Below are positions 1 through 6,541 of a stretch of 20,249 bases of DNA, one piece after another; within the stretch, counting starts at the first letter, position 1, and each line of letters begins with the position of its first letter. The DNA is from Sphingomonadales bacterium. Its GTDB lineage: Bacteria > Bacteroidota > Bacteroidia > UBA7662. Under the pieces are notes generated by a model. The model saw only the letters and a program-made list of their open reading frames with translations. It ran no database searches and was not told the origin of the DNA. The stretch covers positions 1-20,249 of the forward strand of contig VHBD01000010.1 of the NCBI GenBank assembly GCA_016872125.1. The letters run 5' to 3'. Both the position numbers and the translations under genes were made by a program.

Positions 1-410
1 ACGTGCCCAGCGAAGGCATCGCCCCATCGGATCTCGTTGTGGAGGAACTAAGTGAAGCGGCTTCACCGCTTGCTGAGGTCTATGATTTGACCACCCTTAG
101 AATTCCCGTGATCGCGGGAAGAGCTGGTGCTGAATGTACCGTATATCCGAATCCAAGTTTCGGAAAGTCCCTCCTCCGTTTGGCTGCTCCCGAACACGGA
201 AACTGTACAGTTCGAATTGTCGATGCCCAAGGTCGTTTGATGACGGCAGAATCCACCTTCGAATTGATCAAAGGCATCAATGAGTTATCCTTGCCTTCCG
301 AGGGACTGGCTGACGGACTTTATTCGGTGCAAGTTGTTTATACAAGTCTGGCGAATAAAGGGCTTCATGGTGCCTTCATCAAAACTTTGCCTTTGACTAT
401 TCGGAAGTAA
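1..410 (+). CDS. 3' end of a T9SS-sorted secreted protein (5' partial)
   Basis: The frame is open from the window edge (first full codon at 3) to TAA at 408-410, so the GTG at 3 is probably internal and the gene starts outside the window. About 135 residues are visible. The last ~90 form a type A T9SS C-terminal sorting domain: it opens with VYPNPSFGKSLLRL, has a central strand VRIVDAQGRLM, then GLADGLYSVQVVY, and ends in the short basic strand TLPLTIRK. In this family the domain directs export through the outer membrane by the Por machinery and is then removed or used for A-LPS anchoring. The functional part of the protein lies to the left and cannot be judged. A strong terminator follows 18 bases after the stop, so this gene ends its transcript. 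Confidence 0.85.
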   Translation, partial: VPSEGIAPSDLVVEELSEAASPLAEVYDLTTLRIPVIAGRAGAECTVYPNPSFGKSLLRLAAPEHGNCTVRIVDAQGRLMTAESTFELIKGINELSLPSEGLADGLYSVQVVYTSLANKGLHGAFIKTLPLTIRK

Positions 411-428
411 ACCGAAGGAAACTGATCG

Positions 429-460
429 AAAACCCCGGTTCTTCAAAAAGCCGGGGTTTT
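429..460 (+). terminator. Rho-independent terminator after the T9SS gene
   Basis: A perfect 10-bp inverted repeat, AAAACCCCGG at 429-438 and CCGGGGTTTT at 451-460, encloses a 12-base loop. The right arm ends in four T and is followed by CTCTTT. The A-tract on the left and T-tract on the right would let it work in both directions, but the gene that needs it is the one ending at 410. Confidence 0.9.
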
Positions 461-508
461 CTCTTTGGAGCGGTATTTGCTTATAAATTCGTTGTTCAAC
501 GTTATCCC

Positions 509-1945
509 ATGAATTATTCCTTTTCGAAAATCTGGTCCCTGAGCGTGGCTTTTATGGTTATGCTCATAGTCTCCCCCTGCAAGGGGCAATCCTTGAACGG
601 GTTATCCATGGATGGAATCGACGATTATGTGGCCGTAAGCGGGTCTAGTGCTTTGGTCGCCAATCTTGGTTCATTTTCCATGGCCTGTTGGGTTTATCCC
701 ACCAATGCGGCACCCTCTTATCCGGATTTTGATGGAATTATGGGATTTCGAAACGATGTCAACGCTGACTTCTATGTCCTTCAATTGAGTGCAACAACCT
801 ATGAGGCAAGATTTCGCAACAGTGCGGGAACCATACACACCTTGACCCAAGGACCAGTTCTCCTGAATCAGTGGCAACACCTTGCTTTGGTTTACACGGA
901 CTCTAGTCTACGATTTTATCACAACGGAAATCTCGCAGGAAGTATGAATGCAACGGGTATGATCACCAACACCAATATTCCCCTGGAAATTGGCCGGCTG
1001 AGTTTCAGCAGCAACCCCTTTTATTTGAACGGGAACATTGATGAGGCAGCTCTGTGGGGTAGAGCCTTATCGGACAACGAGGTGATGTGCCTTTACAAAC
1101 AACAACTGGACAGCGCCTCGGCAGCATTATTGTCGTATTACCCCATGGATCAAGGTATTGCAGGCGGTAACAATGTATCGGTCCCCTATTTGGAAGATAT
1201 TAAGGGGGGGTATCATGGTTTCTTCTATGGACTGAATCTTACTGGATCCAATTCAAACTTTGTGACAGGAAGGCAAATGATGGGGATCCTGCGCGACACC
1301 CTGTGCAGGGGTGAATCGCTGGTGTATGGCGGGACGACTTATCAGCAGGCAGGAAAATTTCGGGTCAGACTGCCTCGACCCGACCAATGCGATTCAACGG
1401 TCTGCGTCCTTATCAAAATAGATACCGCCGATCGTAGAATTTCAGTAAACCGAAATCAGTTGAGCGCCATACAAACAGGAGCAATCACTTACCAATGGAT
1501 CAACAGCGCAGGAATCGCGATTCAAGGCGCCACCAATCGGAATTATACCGCGACATCCAACGGTACATACCGAGTGGTGATGCGAATAGGGAGCTGCATG
1601 GACACCTCTTATCCTGCCGTGGTGAGTACCGTTGGGCTGTCTGATGAACTCAACCTGCCCACGAATCGTGCAAACCTTGTTTATCCAAATCCCGGAACAG
1701 ATTGGGTTCAACTCATCCCTTTGGTCAATGGGACCCCATTGATTTTGGAAGTTTATTCCATAGACGGCAAAATGATGCACCGACTAGACAAGTTTGGCGA
1801 ATTGGGTGAGACTACTCATTTAAATACCTCGGATTGGCCCAATGGATTGTACCAATTCCGACTCAAGATAAGGCCCCTGGAAATCTCGCCGTCCAATCAA
1901 CACCCGCGAGAATGCTGGGGCGTCTCGAATTGGCTCAAACAATAA
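509..1945 (+). CDS. LamG-domain surface protein with T9SS sorting domain
   Basis: This 478-residue protein is exported and probably displayed on the cell surface. Residues 1-27 look like a signal peptide, with a hydrophobic run LSVAFMVMLIVSP and cleavage near KGQ. Residues ~30-200 are a LamG / concanavalin A-like jelly-roll: LNGLSMDGIDDYVAV, FSMACWVYPTN, WQHLALVYTDSSLRFYHNG and NGNIDEAALWGRALS are its usual landmarks. Next come a DTLCRGESLVYGG...CDSTVC module and an Ig-like stretch (YQWINSAG...GATNRNYTATSNGTYRV), both common in Bacteroidota surface proteins. The C-terminus has VYPNPGTDWVQL, VYSIDGKMMHRL and NGLYQFRLK of a type A sorting domain. The last 25 residues are longer and less typical than usual but end in NWLKQ, close to the usual basic final strand. 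The ligand is unknown; LamG domains commonly bind glycans or matrix. A G7 run lies at 1204-1210. Confidence 0.85.
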   Translation: MNYSFSKIWSLSVAFMVMLIVSPCKGQSLNGLSMDGIDDYVAVSGSSALVANLGSFSMACWVYPTNAAPSYPDFDGIMGFRNDVNADFYVLQLSATTYEARFRNSAGTIHTLTQGPVLLNQWQHLALVYTDSSLRFYHNGNLAGSMNATGMITNTNIPLEIGRLSFSSNPFYLNGNIDEAALWGRALSDNEVMCLYKQQLDSASAALLSYYPMDQGIAGGNNVSVPYLEDIKGGYHGFFYGLNLTGSNSNFVTGRQMMGILRDTLCRGESLVYGGTTYQQAGKFRVRLPRPDQCDSTVCVLIKIDTADRRISVNRNQLSAIQTGAITYQWINSAGIAIQGATNRNYTATSNGTYRVVMRIGSCMDTSYPAVVSTVGLSDELNLPTNRANLVYPNPGTDWVQLIPLVNGTPLILEVYSIDGKMMHRLDKFGELGETTHLNTSDWPNGLYQFRLKIRPLEISPSNQHPRECWGVSNWLKQ

Positions 1946-1999
1946 TTATCACATCAATTTCTTCGTATTCAATTCACTTTAAGCCTTGCAATTGAATTA

Positions 2000-2086
2000 A
2001 TGAAAAATAAATTGAATTATGGTCAACGAATGGCCGAGAAAGAAATTAGGGAATTGCATCAAAAAGTAGTTGAAATCTATCAATAA
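2000..2086 (+). pseudogene. Possible remnant of the C-terminal end of a DUF1003 protein
   Basis: A 28-codon open stretch from ATG at 2000 to TAA at 2084-2086 encodes a very charged, helical peptide. Its core, NYGQRMAEKEIRELHQKV, resembles the conserved cytoplasmic tail of DUF1003 membrane proteins, which as I recall reads roughly DY-VNLKAE-EIR-LH-KLD. The frame stays open back to the LamG stop at 1943-1945, but that part (1946-1999) does not clearly resemble the DUF1003 membrane segment. The stretch is far more AT-rich than its neighbours. It could be a relic of a deleted gene, a true micro-ORF, or chance. The resemblance is recalled from memory, not from a search. Confidence 0.35.
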
Positions 2087-2180
2087 CTCTAAGAGTTAAT
2101 ATTCAATTCCCAAAAGACATCCTGATGGACTCCCGATACATTCTTGAGGAAAATAACAATTCACGGCGTTCCTAATCGGC

Positions 2181-2906
2181 ATGAAGATTTCGGGTGTCGT
2201 CATTACGTTTAACGAAGAAGCCAAAATCGAGGCCTGCTTACGGTCCCTTCGAGAGGTCTGTGACGAAACAGTAGTCCTGGATTCCGGAAGCAGCGATGGT
2301 ACGGTAGCAATCGCTCAAAATCTTGGCGCTAAAGTCTTCACCCAGGCATTCCAGGGATATGTCGAACAAAAAAACGCGGTCATTCAATTTGCCAAAAACG
2401 AATGGATCCTTTCCTTGGACGCTGACGAAGTCTTGTCCCCGGAACTTATTGAAGCCATACTTAGTATTAAGGATCCCCTTCCAAAAACCGCTTTTCGCTT
2501 CAAACGGCTTAACAATTATTGCGGACAGTGGATACGGCATGGTGCATGGTATCCCGATCGCAAAATCAGGCTATGGCACCAAGATCACGGAACATGGGGG
2601 GGGCAGAATCCTCATGATCGAGTGATCATGCAGGCGGGTGTGGCTATTGTGGATATTCCTTGCAATATCCTGCACTATAGCTACGATAAGCCAGAGGACC
2701 TTCGTCAACAAAGCGAAAAGTTTGCAGCTATTGCACACGCACAGTTGAGGGTGAACGGGAGTTTCGCTTGGCGTATTCCCCTCCTTCGCGCCCTTTTCAA
2801 ATTTTGCAGGGACTACTTTTTCAAACTCGGATTCCTGGACGGGAGGGTTGGCTTAATCATCGCCTATCATAATGCGCGATACACCTTTTTGAAATACGCC
2901 AAATAA
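2181..2906 (+). CDS. Family 2 glycosyltransferase, LPS core type (WaaE/KdtX-like)
   Basis: This is a 241-residue GT-A fold glycosyltransferase, likely acting at the inner face of the cytoplasmic membrane in lipopolysaccharide or other surface-glycan assembly. The N-terminus KISGVVITFNEE carries the nucleotide-sugar binding strand, followed by DSGSSDGT (34-41) and the metal-binding DAD at 80-82 (LSLDADEVLS). The length and the C-terminal half (FRFKRLNNYCGQWIRHGAWYPDRKIRLW, then HDHGTWGGQNPHDRV) match the WaaE/KdtX group, whose characterised members add beta-linked glucose to the LPS core. The actual sugar and acceptor are not determined. Codons 139-141 (WGG) are written as a run of eight G at 2596-2603. 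The gene stands alone between an AT-rich gap and a lipoprotein gene with its own possible promoter. Confidence 0.85.
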   Translation: MKISGVVITFNEEAKIEACLRSLREVCDETVVLDSGSSDGTVAIAQNLGAKVFTQAFQGYVEQKNAVIQFAKNEWILSLDADEVLSPELIEAILSIKDPLPKTAFRFKRLNNYCGQWIRHGAWYPDRKIRLWHQDHGTWGGQNPHDRVIMQAGVAIVDIPCNILHYSYDKPEDLRQQSEKFAAIAHAQLRVNGSFAWRIPLLRALFKFCRDYFFKLGFLDGRVGLIIAYHNARYTFLKYAK

Positions 2907-2917
2907 CCTTAACTTTA
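2889..2917 (+). promoter_or_regulatory. Possible Bacteroidota-type promoter for the lipoprotein gene
   Basis: TTG at 2889-2891 lies 18 bases before TAACTTTA at 2910-2917. This fits the Bacteroidota housekeeping pattern TTG-N17-20-TAnnTTTG except for the last base. It lies 22 bases before the ATG at 2940. A perfect inverted repeat TTTAGA-CGAA-TCTAAA (2914-2929) overlaps the -7 element. The site is predicted from sequence only and starts inside the end of the glycosyltransferase gene. Confidence 0.4.
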
Positions 2918-2939
2918 GACGAATCTAAATTCTTTAGCC

Positions 2940-3461
2940 ATGAACCTTCGAAAAATTACATTTGGAGCCCTGTGGGGCCCGCTCATGCTCTTGATGAATG
3001 GATGCCAACCGGAATCCAAAACCCAAATAGGAACCATGGAATGTGCCTTTGAATGGTCGGGGCCCCTTTACGAGGGATCGAATCCGGCACAGGAATTGGT
3101 CAAGGTTGATCTTGCAAGTTTGTTGGGTAATCAGTTCCAAGAAGGCATGAAAATCACGAAGATTCAACTTAAATCCGCCGAACTAAGCGGCGACAGTGCT
3201 TCCGGCTTGAATGGTATCGGTTCCCTCGTTATGAGTATCGCCAGCGATGACCCATCCCTACCGATGAAGGAACTGGCCGTCCTTAATCCAGTATCTGCCC
3301 CATCAGGCCAAGCCATCTTGAAGCCCAGCCCAGAAGCCGAACTTTCCGAATTCTTTGCCCAAAAGGAATTTTACCTGGTGGTCGATGCAGGGCTAACCGC
3401 AGACAGGGATCAAAATTTACGATTGACCGGGAAATTCCAATGGGAAATTCAATACCGGTAA
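2940..3461 (+). CDS. Lipoprotein of unknown function
   Basis: The product is 173 residues. The N-terminus is a lipoprotein signal: MNLRKI, a hydrophobic stretch GALWGPLMLLMNG, and Cys22 as the predicted lipidation site. The box LMNGC is looser than the enterobacterial consensus, as is usual in this phylum. I do not recognise the mature part. It is acidic, has no further cysteine, and contains alternating short strands such as ITKIQLKSAEL, SLVMSIASDD, FYLVVDAGL and LRLTGKFQWEIQYR, which suggests a single beta-sandwich. It is followed 66 bases later by the DUF2147 gene and may form an envelope gene set with it and the barrel gene. No function can be assigned. Confidence 0.7.
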   Translation: MNLRKITFGALWGPLMLLMNGCQPESKTQIGTMECAFEWSGPLYEGSNPAQELVKVDLASLLGNQFQEGMKITKIQLKSAELSGDSASGLNGIGSLVMSIASDDPSLPMKELAVLNPVSAPSGQAILKPSPEAELSEFFAQKEFYLVVDAGLTADRDQNLRLTGKFQWEIQYR

Positions 3462-3527
3462 TCGTATTTTTTTGAGCTTCACAACACCACCTTTCAATAA
3501 ATTCGATTCAACCCTCAAATTAATTTC

Positions 3528-3986
3528 ATGAAAAAGCTAACCTTGTTCCTGATGAGCCTTGCGCTGTGCATGCAGGCTTATGCCTTTATGCCTGGTGATG
3601 ACGGCGACCGTTTATTAGGCGTATGGGAGCCGAGCAACGGCCGAGCCCGAGTCAAAGTAGAGAAAATTGGGTCCAAATACTACGGCAAAATTGTCTGGCT
3701 TAAGGAACCGAACGATCCAAAATCCGGATTGCCCAAAACCGATATAAATAACCCAGACGCCAACCTGCAGAATGTCCCCCTCAAAGGCTACCGAATGCTC
3801 AAAGACTTTGTTTACCAAGAGAACAACCAGTGGTCCGAAGGCACCATTTACGATCCATTGAACGGGAGCACTTACAGCTGCACCATCAAAATGACCGATC
3901 CGAACACCTTGGATATCAGGGGCTATATTGGGGTCTCCGCCTTTGGCCGAACGGATGTTTGGAAACGACTTGCGGTGAAAAAGTAA
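3528..3986 (+). CDS. DUF2147 family exported protein
   Basis: This 152-residue protein has a clear signal peptide (MKKLTLFLMSLALCMQAYA, cleavage near residue 19-20). The mature part carries the DUF2147 pattern in order: LLGVWEPSNGRARVKV, YYGKIVWLKEPNDP, LKGYRMLKDFVY, WSEGTIYDPLNGSTYSC, and LDIRGYIGVSAFGRTDVWKR. The family is a small lipocalin-like beta-barrel found in periplasm or outer membrane of many proteobacteria and Bacteroidota; its ligand is not established. Length is normal for the family. The next gene begins 10 bases after the stop, so the two are very likely co-transcribed and perhaps act together at the outer membrane. Confidence 0.85.
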   Translation: MKKLTLFLMSLALCMQAYAFMPGDDGDRLLGVWEPSNGRARVKVEKIGSKYYGKIVWLKEPNDPKSGLPKTDINNPDANLQNVPLKGYRMLKDFVYQENNQWSEGTIYDPLNGSTYSCTIKMTDPNTLDIRGYIGVSAFGRTDVWKRLAVKK

Positions 3987-3996
3987 TTTCTATTCT

Positions 3997-5148
3997 ATGC
4001 ACAATCGATTCAATCCTTACTGGAAAACCATCATCCTAAGCCTAGGATGCTGGGCCGTTATTCATGTGGCTCAGGCGCAAAATACGGACAGCACCAAACA
4101 AGAAAGCGCCGACGAAGAGGACTTTTCGATGTACGATAATGTGGGCTTTGCCGACGAAGGGGCGCGTCGTTATTGTTCCCCCAAGATCGAAGGTCTTAGT
4201 CCGGCCAAGTTAATCAGTATAGGTTACGACTTCCAGACGGGATATGGATTAGGGGCTGGTGCATTCAAGAGCCAAGACAAAAACACAAATTGGTCTCAGG
4301 ACAGCGTCAACGTACTCAACTCCCAAGGATTGCGATTGGGCTTCAATATCCCGGTGATTTCGCGGACCAATTTGGTTTGGCAAATGGGGGCCAATTACTG
4401 GGAACAACGCTACTTCATGGAGGATCCTGATGGATCAGCCCTGCAGACGAATCATCCTTTGCTCCAGACCCTTTCCCAAAACGGCCTACGCACCTTGGGC
4501 GTAAGCACGACCGTCTTCAAACCTTTGGACGATAAACGATTTCTTTTGTTTCAGGGTTCAGCCGACCTGAACGGTGATTTCTCGCCCTTGGGGATGATGC
4601 CCCTCAAATACCTCAAATATTCCGCTGCCCTGGTTTACGGTTTACGACCCAACGAGAAGAAACAGTGGGGCTTGGGTTTGGCGCGCACCTACCGGGTAGG
4701 GGAACTGAATTATATACCCGTTTTCTTGTTCAATTGGACCGACCCCGCCAACAAATGGGGTACCGAAATTCTCTTTCCAGCCCGAGCCCATGTTCGTTAC
4801 ACCATCAATCCCCGCAACATGTTGTTTGGAGGATTTGAACTCGAAGGGCAGAGTTACCGATTGTGGAACACAAACGGCACACCAGATAAGTTTAGAGATG
4901 AAGACCTGGAAATTCGACGTGGAGAAATTCGCTTAAGGGCCATGTACGAGTTCTCCCTCAAGGATTTTATTTGGCTATCGGTGCAGGCCGGTTATCGAAT
5001 CAACTACCGTTATGAAGTGGATCGTTTGGTTGGCGGTCAAGAAATTTACAGGGCCTTTGGCCTCTTGAGCGATGAGCCTTATGTGATGGAAAATCGCCTG
5101 GGCAATCCCCTATACTTCAATATAAGCCTCAACTTGGTCAGTCCCTAA
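3997..5148 (+). CDS. DUF6268-like outer-membrane beta-barrel protein
   Basis: This 383-residue protein has a signal peptide ending at HVAQAQ (cleavage near residue 28), then an acidic linker (ESADEEDFSMYD). The remainder alternates amphipathic strands and short turns: LISIGYDFQTGYGLGAG, GLRLGFNIPVI, NLVWQMGANYWEQRY, GLRTLGVSTTVFKP, AALVYGLRPNEKKQWGLGLA and others, finishing with PLYFNISLNLV, so the last residues are a typical barrel strand. The pattern fits Bacteroidota outer-membrane proteins annotated as DUF6268; that name is from recall. It could be a small porin or the scaffold for the DUF2147 protein encoded 10 bases upstream. It ends 13 bases before the convergent capA stop, with no obvious hairpin between them. 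Confidence 0.7.
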   Translation: MHNRFNPYWKTIILSLGCWAVIHVAQAQNTDSTKQESADEEDFSMYDNVGFADEGARRYCSPKIEGLSPAKLISIGYDFQTGYGLGAGAFKSQDKNTNWSQDSVNVLNSQGLRLGFNIPVISRTNLVWQMGANYWEQRYFMEDPDGSALQTNHPLLQTLSQNGLRTLGVSTTVFKPLDDKRFLLFQGSADLNGDFSPLGMMPLKYLKYSAALVYGLRPNEKKQWGLGLARTYRVGELNYIPVFLFNWTDPANKWGTEILFPARAHVRYTINPRNMLFGGFELEGQSYRLWNTNGTPDKFRDEDLEIRRGEIRLRAMYEFSLKDFIWLSVQAGYRINYRYEVDRLVGGQEIYRAFGLLSDEPYVMENRLGNPLYFNISLNLVSP

Positions 5149-5161
5149 ACACAGCTTAGTT

Positions 5162-6541
5162 CTATTGCCCCAAGGAGGGCTGAACACAAAGTTCCCAATA
5201 CTTTATAACCTCCTTAAATTCTTTTTGCGAGGTTTTGTCTGTACAATCGATGGACCTGCTGCCTTGGGTACCGTGTACTTTTTTGAACCGAAGGGACTCC
5301 ACGCCTTTTCCCCGAATAATCGCTTCGACATAAACCGGTGTCAATTCCAAACGGTGAATGCAGGTAGCCTGCGATTTTCCCAGCAGTGCATTTTGGTCAG
5401 GATAAGTACCTTTAAGAATTTCTACGCGCAACCATGCGCTTAGATGGCTCCATTTGAAAATATCGTAGGAGACAAAATCTCCCAGAGAATAGACGATCCA
5501 ATGACTTCGACCACTCACCTTGGACTGATATTTCTCCACAGGTTGAGGGTGATGCGGGTGACCTGCAATGACCAAATCCACCCCGGATTCATCGCAAAAA
5601 CGATGCACATTATTCCGAAAAACAGAGCCTGGAAAGGCCTGATATGCCCCACCGCCATGTAACATGGCCGCCACCAAATCAGCACCTCGTTGACGGACGC
5701 TCTGTACCTCTTGGACCAGAGTAGACCAGTCCGCATCAGGTTCATTCATACAGACAACATGGCAACGTTTTTTGAGTTCTGGAGGTAAGAACCCTTTGTT
5801 CAGAGAGAAGGTCGCCCCCACGAACCCCAGACGAATACCGTTGCGTTCCAAAACAGGAGCAGATTCCTCAACCAACTCAAATCGAGACGCTCCTGCATAA
5901 GAAACCCCACGGCTTCGAAGAAAATCAAGGGTGGATTCCAGGCCTTCTATACCCTGATCAAGGCTATGGTTGTTGGCGACCGATACCAAGTCCATACCCC
6001 TCCAACGACCTCCACCGTTAAAAATTTCCCAGGTTGACCGGTCAATATTGAACCACATATCGTTCAACATAACCTCGGGAGCCGGCGAATAGGGTCGATT
6101 GAAATCAGAAGGGCTTTCGAGGTTGGCCACCACCAAATCAGCCCCAAAAAACTCATCGCCAATTTCATCCCACAAATGTTTGCAACACATAGGGTGAATC
6201 GCCCGGTAGGGAATCAAATCCCCGCCGGCATGCAGGCTTACCCTATGCTCTACTTGAAAACCCTCAGGCAAAGAATCAGGGGTGTGATGGGTAAGCAGAG
6301 CCTCTCGAATACCACTGCCTTGCTCATCCAGAATGAAAGGCTGATAATAGTATTTGGAACCCAGATAAATTCCGGAACGGAATTCGTGCCAACGATTACG
6401 CATGGAGCCCGGATCTTCGTGCTGATTCACTTCAGGATACGGGCCGTGGCGGTAACCCAACAAATCCAAAAGACGGTAGAGGTTGCGTATCAAAGCCACC
6501 AAAAGCCAGCCTTTCCATGTGATTGGCCGAACGGGATTCAT
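5162..6541 (-). CDS. CapA-like metallophosphatase, last gene of the thr operon
   Basis: I place the start at ATG 6541-6539, which overlaps the thrC stop as ATGA; a TTG at 6556 would add five residues but lacks the clean coupling. The product is 459 residues. From about residue 106 it has all the motifs of the CapA (PGA_cap) calcineurin-like fold: GGDLIP, VVANLESP, SVANNHSLDQG, MLHGGGAY and IAGHPHHPQPVE, which supply the two-metal ligands. The family includes poly-gamma-glutamate capsule proteins, but many members are uncharacterised phosphoesterases. The first ~100 residues are an extension (WLLVALIRNLYRLLDLLG, then RWHEFRSGIYLGSKYYY) with no convincing signal peptide, so a cytoplasmic or inner-face location is possible. 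It is markedly richer in G+C than thrC. Its role in the threonine operon is not obvious; no other capsule genes are near. Confidence 0.85.
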   Translation of the reverse strand: MNPVRPITWKGWLLVALIRNLYRLLDLLGYRHGPYPEVNQHEDPGSMRNRWHEFRSGIYLGSKYYYQPFILDEQGSGIREALLTHHTPDSLPEGFQVEHRVSLHAGGDLIPYRAIHPMCCKHLWDEIGDEFFGADLVVANLESPSDFNRPYSPAPEVMLNDMWFNIDRSTWEIFNGGGRWRGMDLVSVANNHSLDQGIEGLESTLDFLRSRGVSYAGASRFELVEESAPVLERNGIRLGFVGATFSLNKGFLPPELKKRCHVVCMNEPDADWSTLVQEVQSVRQRGADLVAAMLHGGGAYQAFPGSVFRNNVHRFCDESGVDLVIAGHPHHPQPVEKYQSKVSGRSHWIVYSLGDFVSYDIFKWSHLSAWLRVEILKGTYPDQNALLGKSQATCIHRLELTPVYVEAIIRGKGVESLRFKKVHGTQGSRSIDCTDKTSQKEFKEVIKYWELCVQPSLGQ

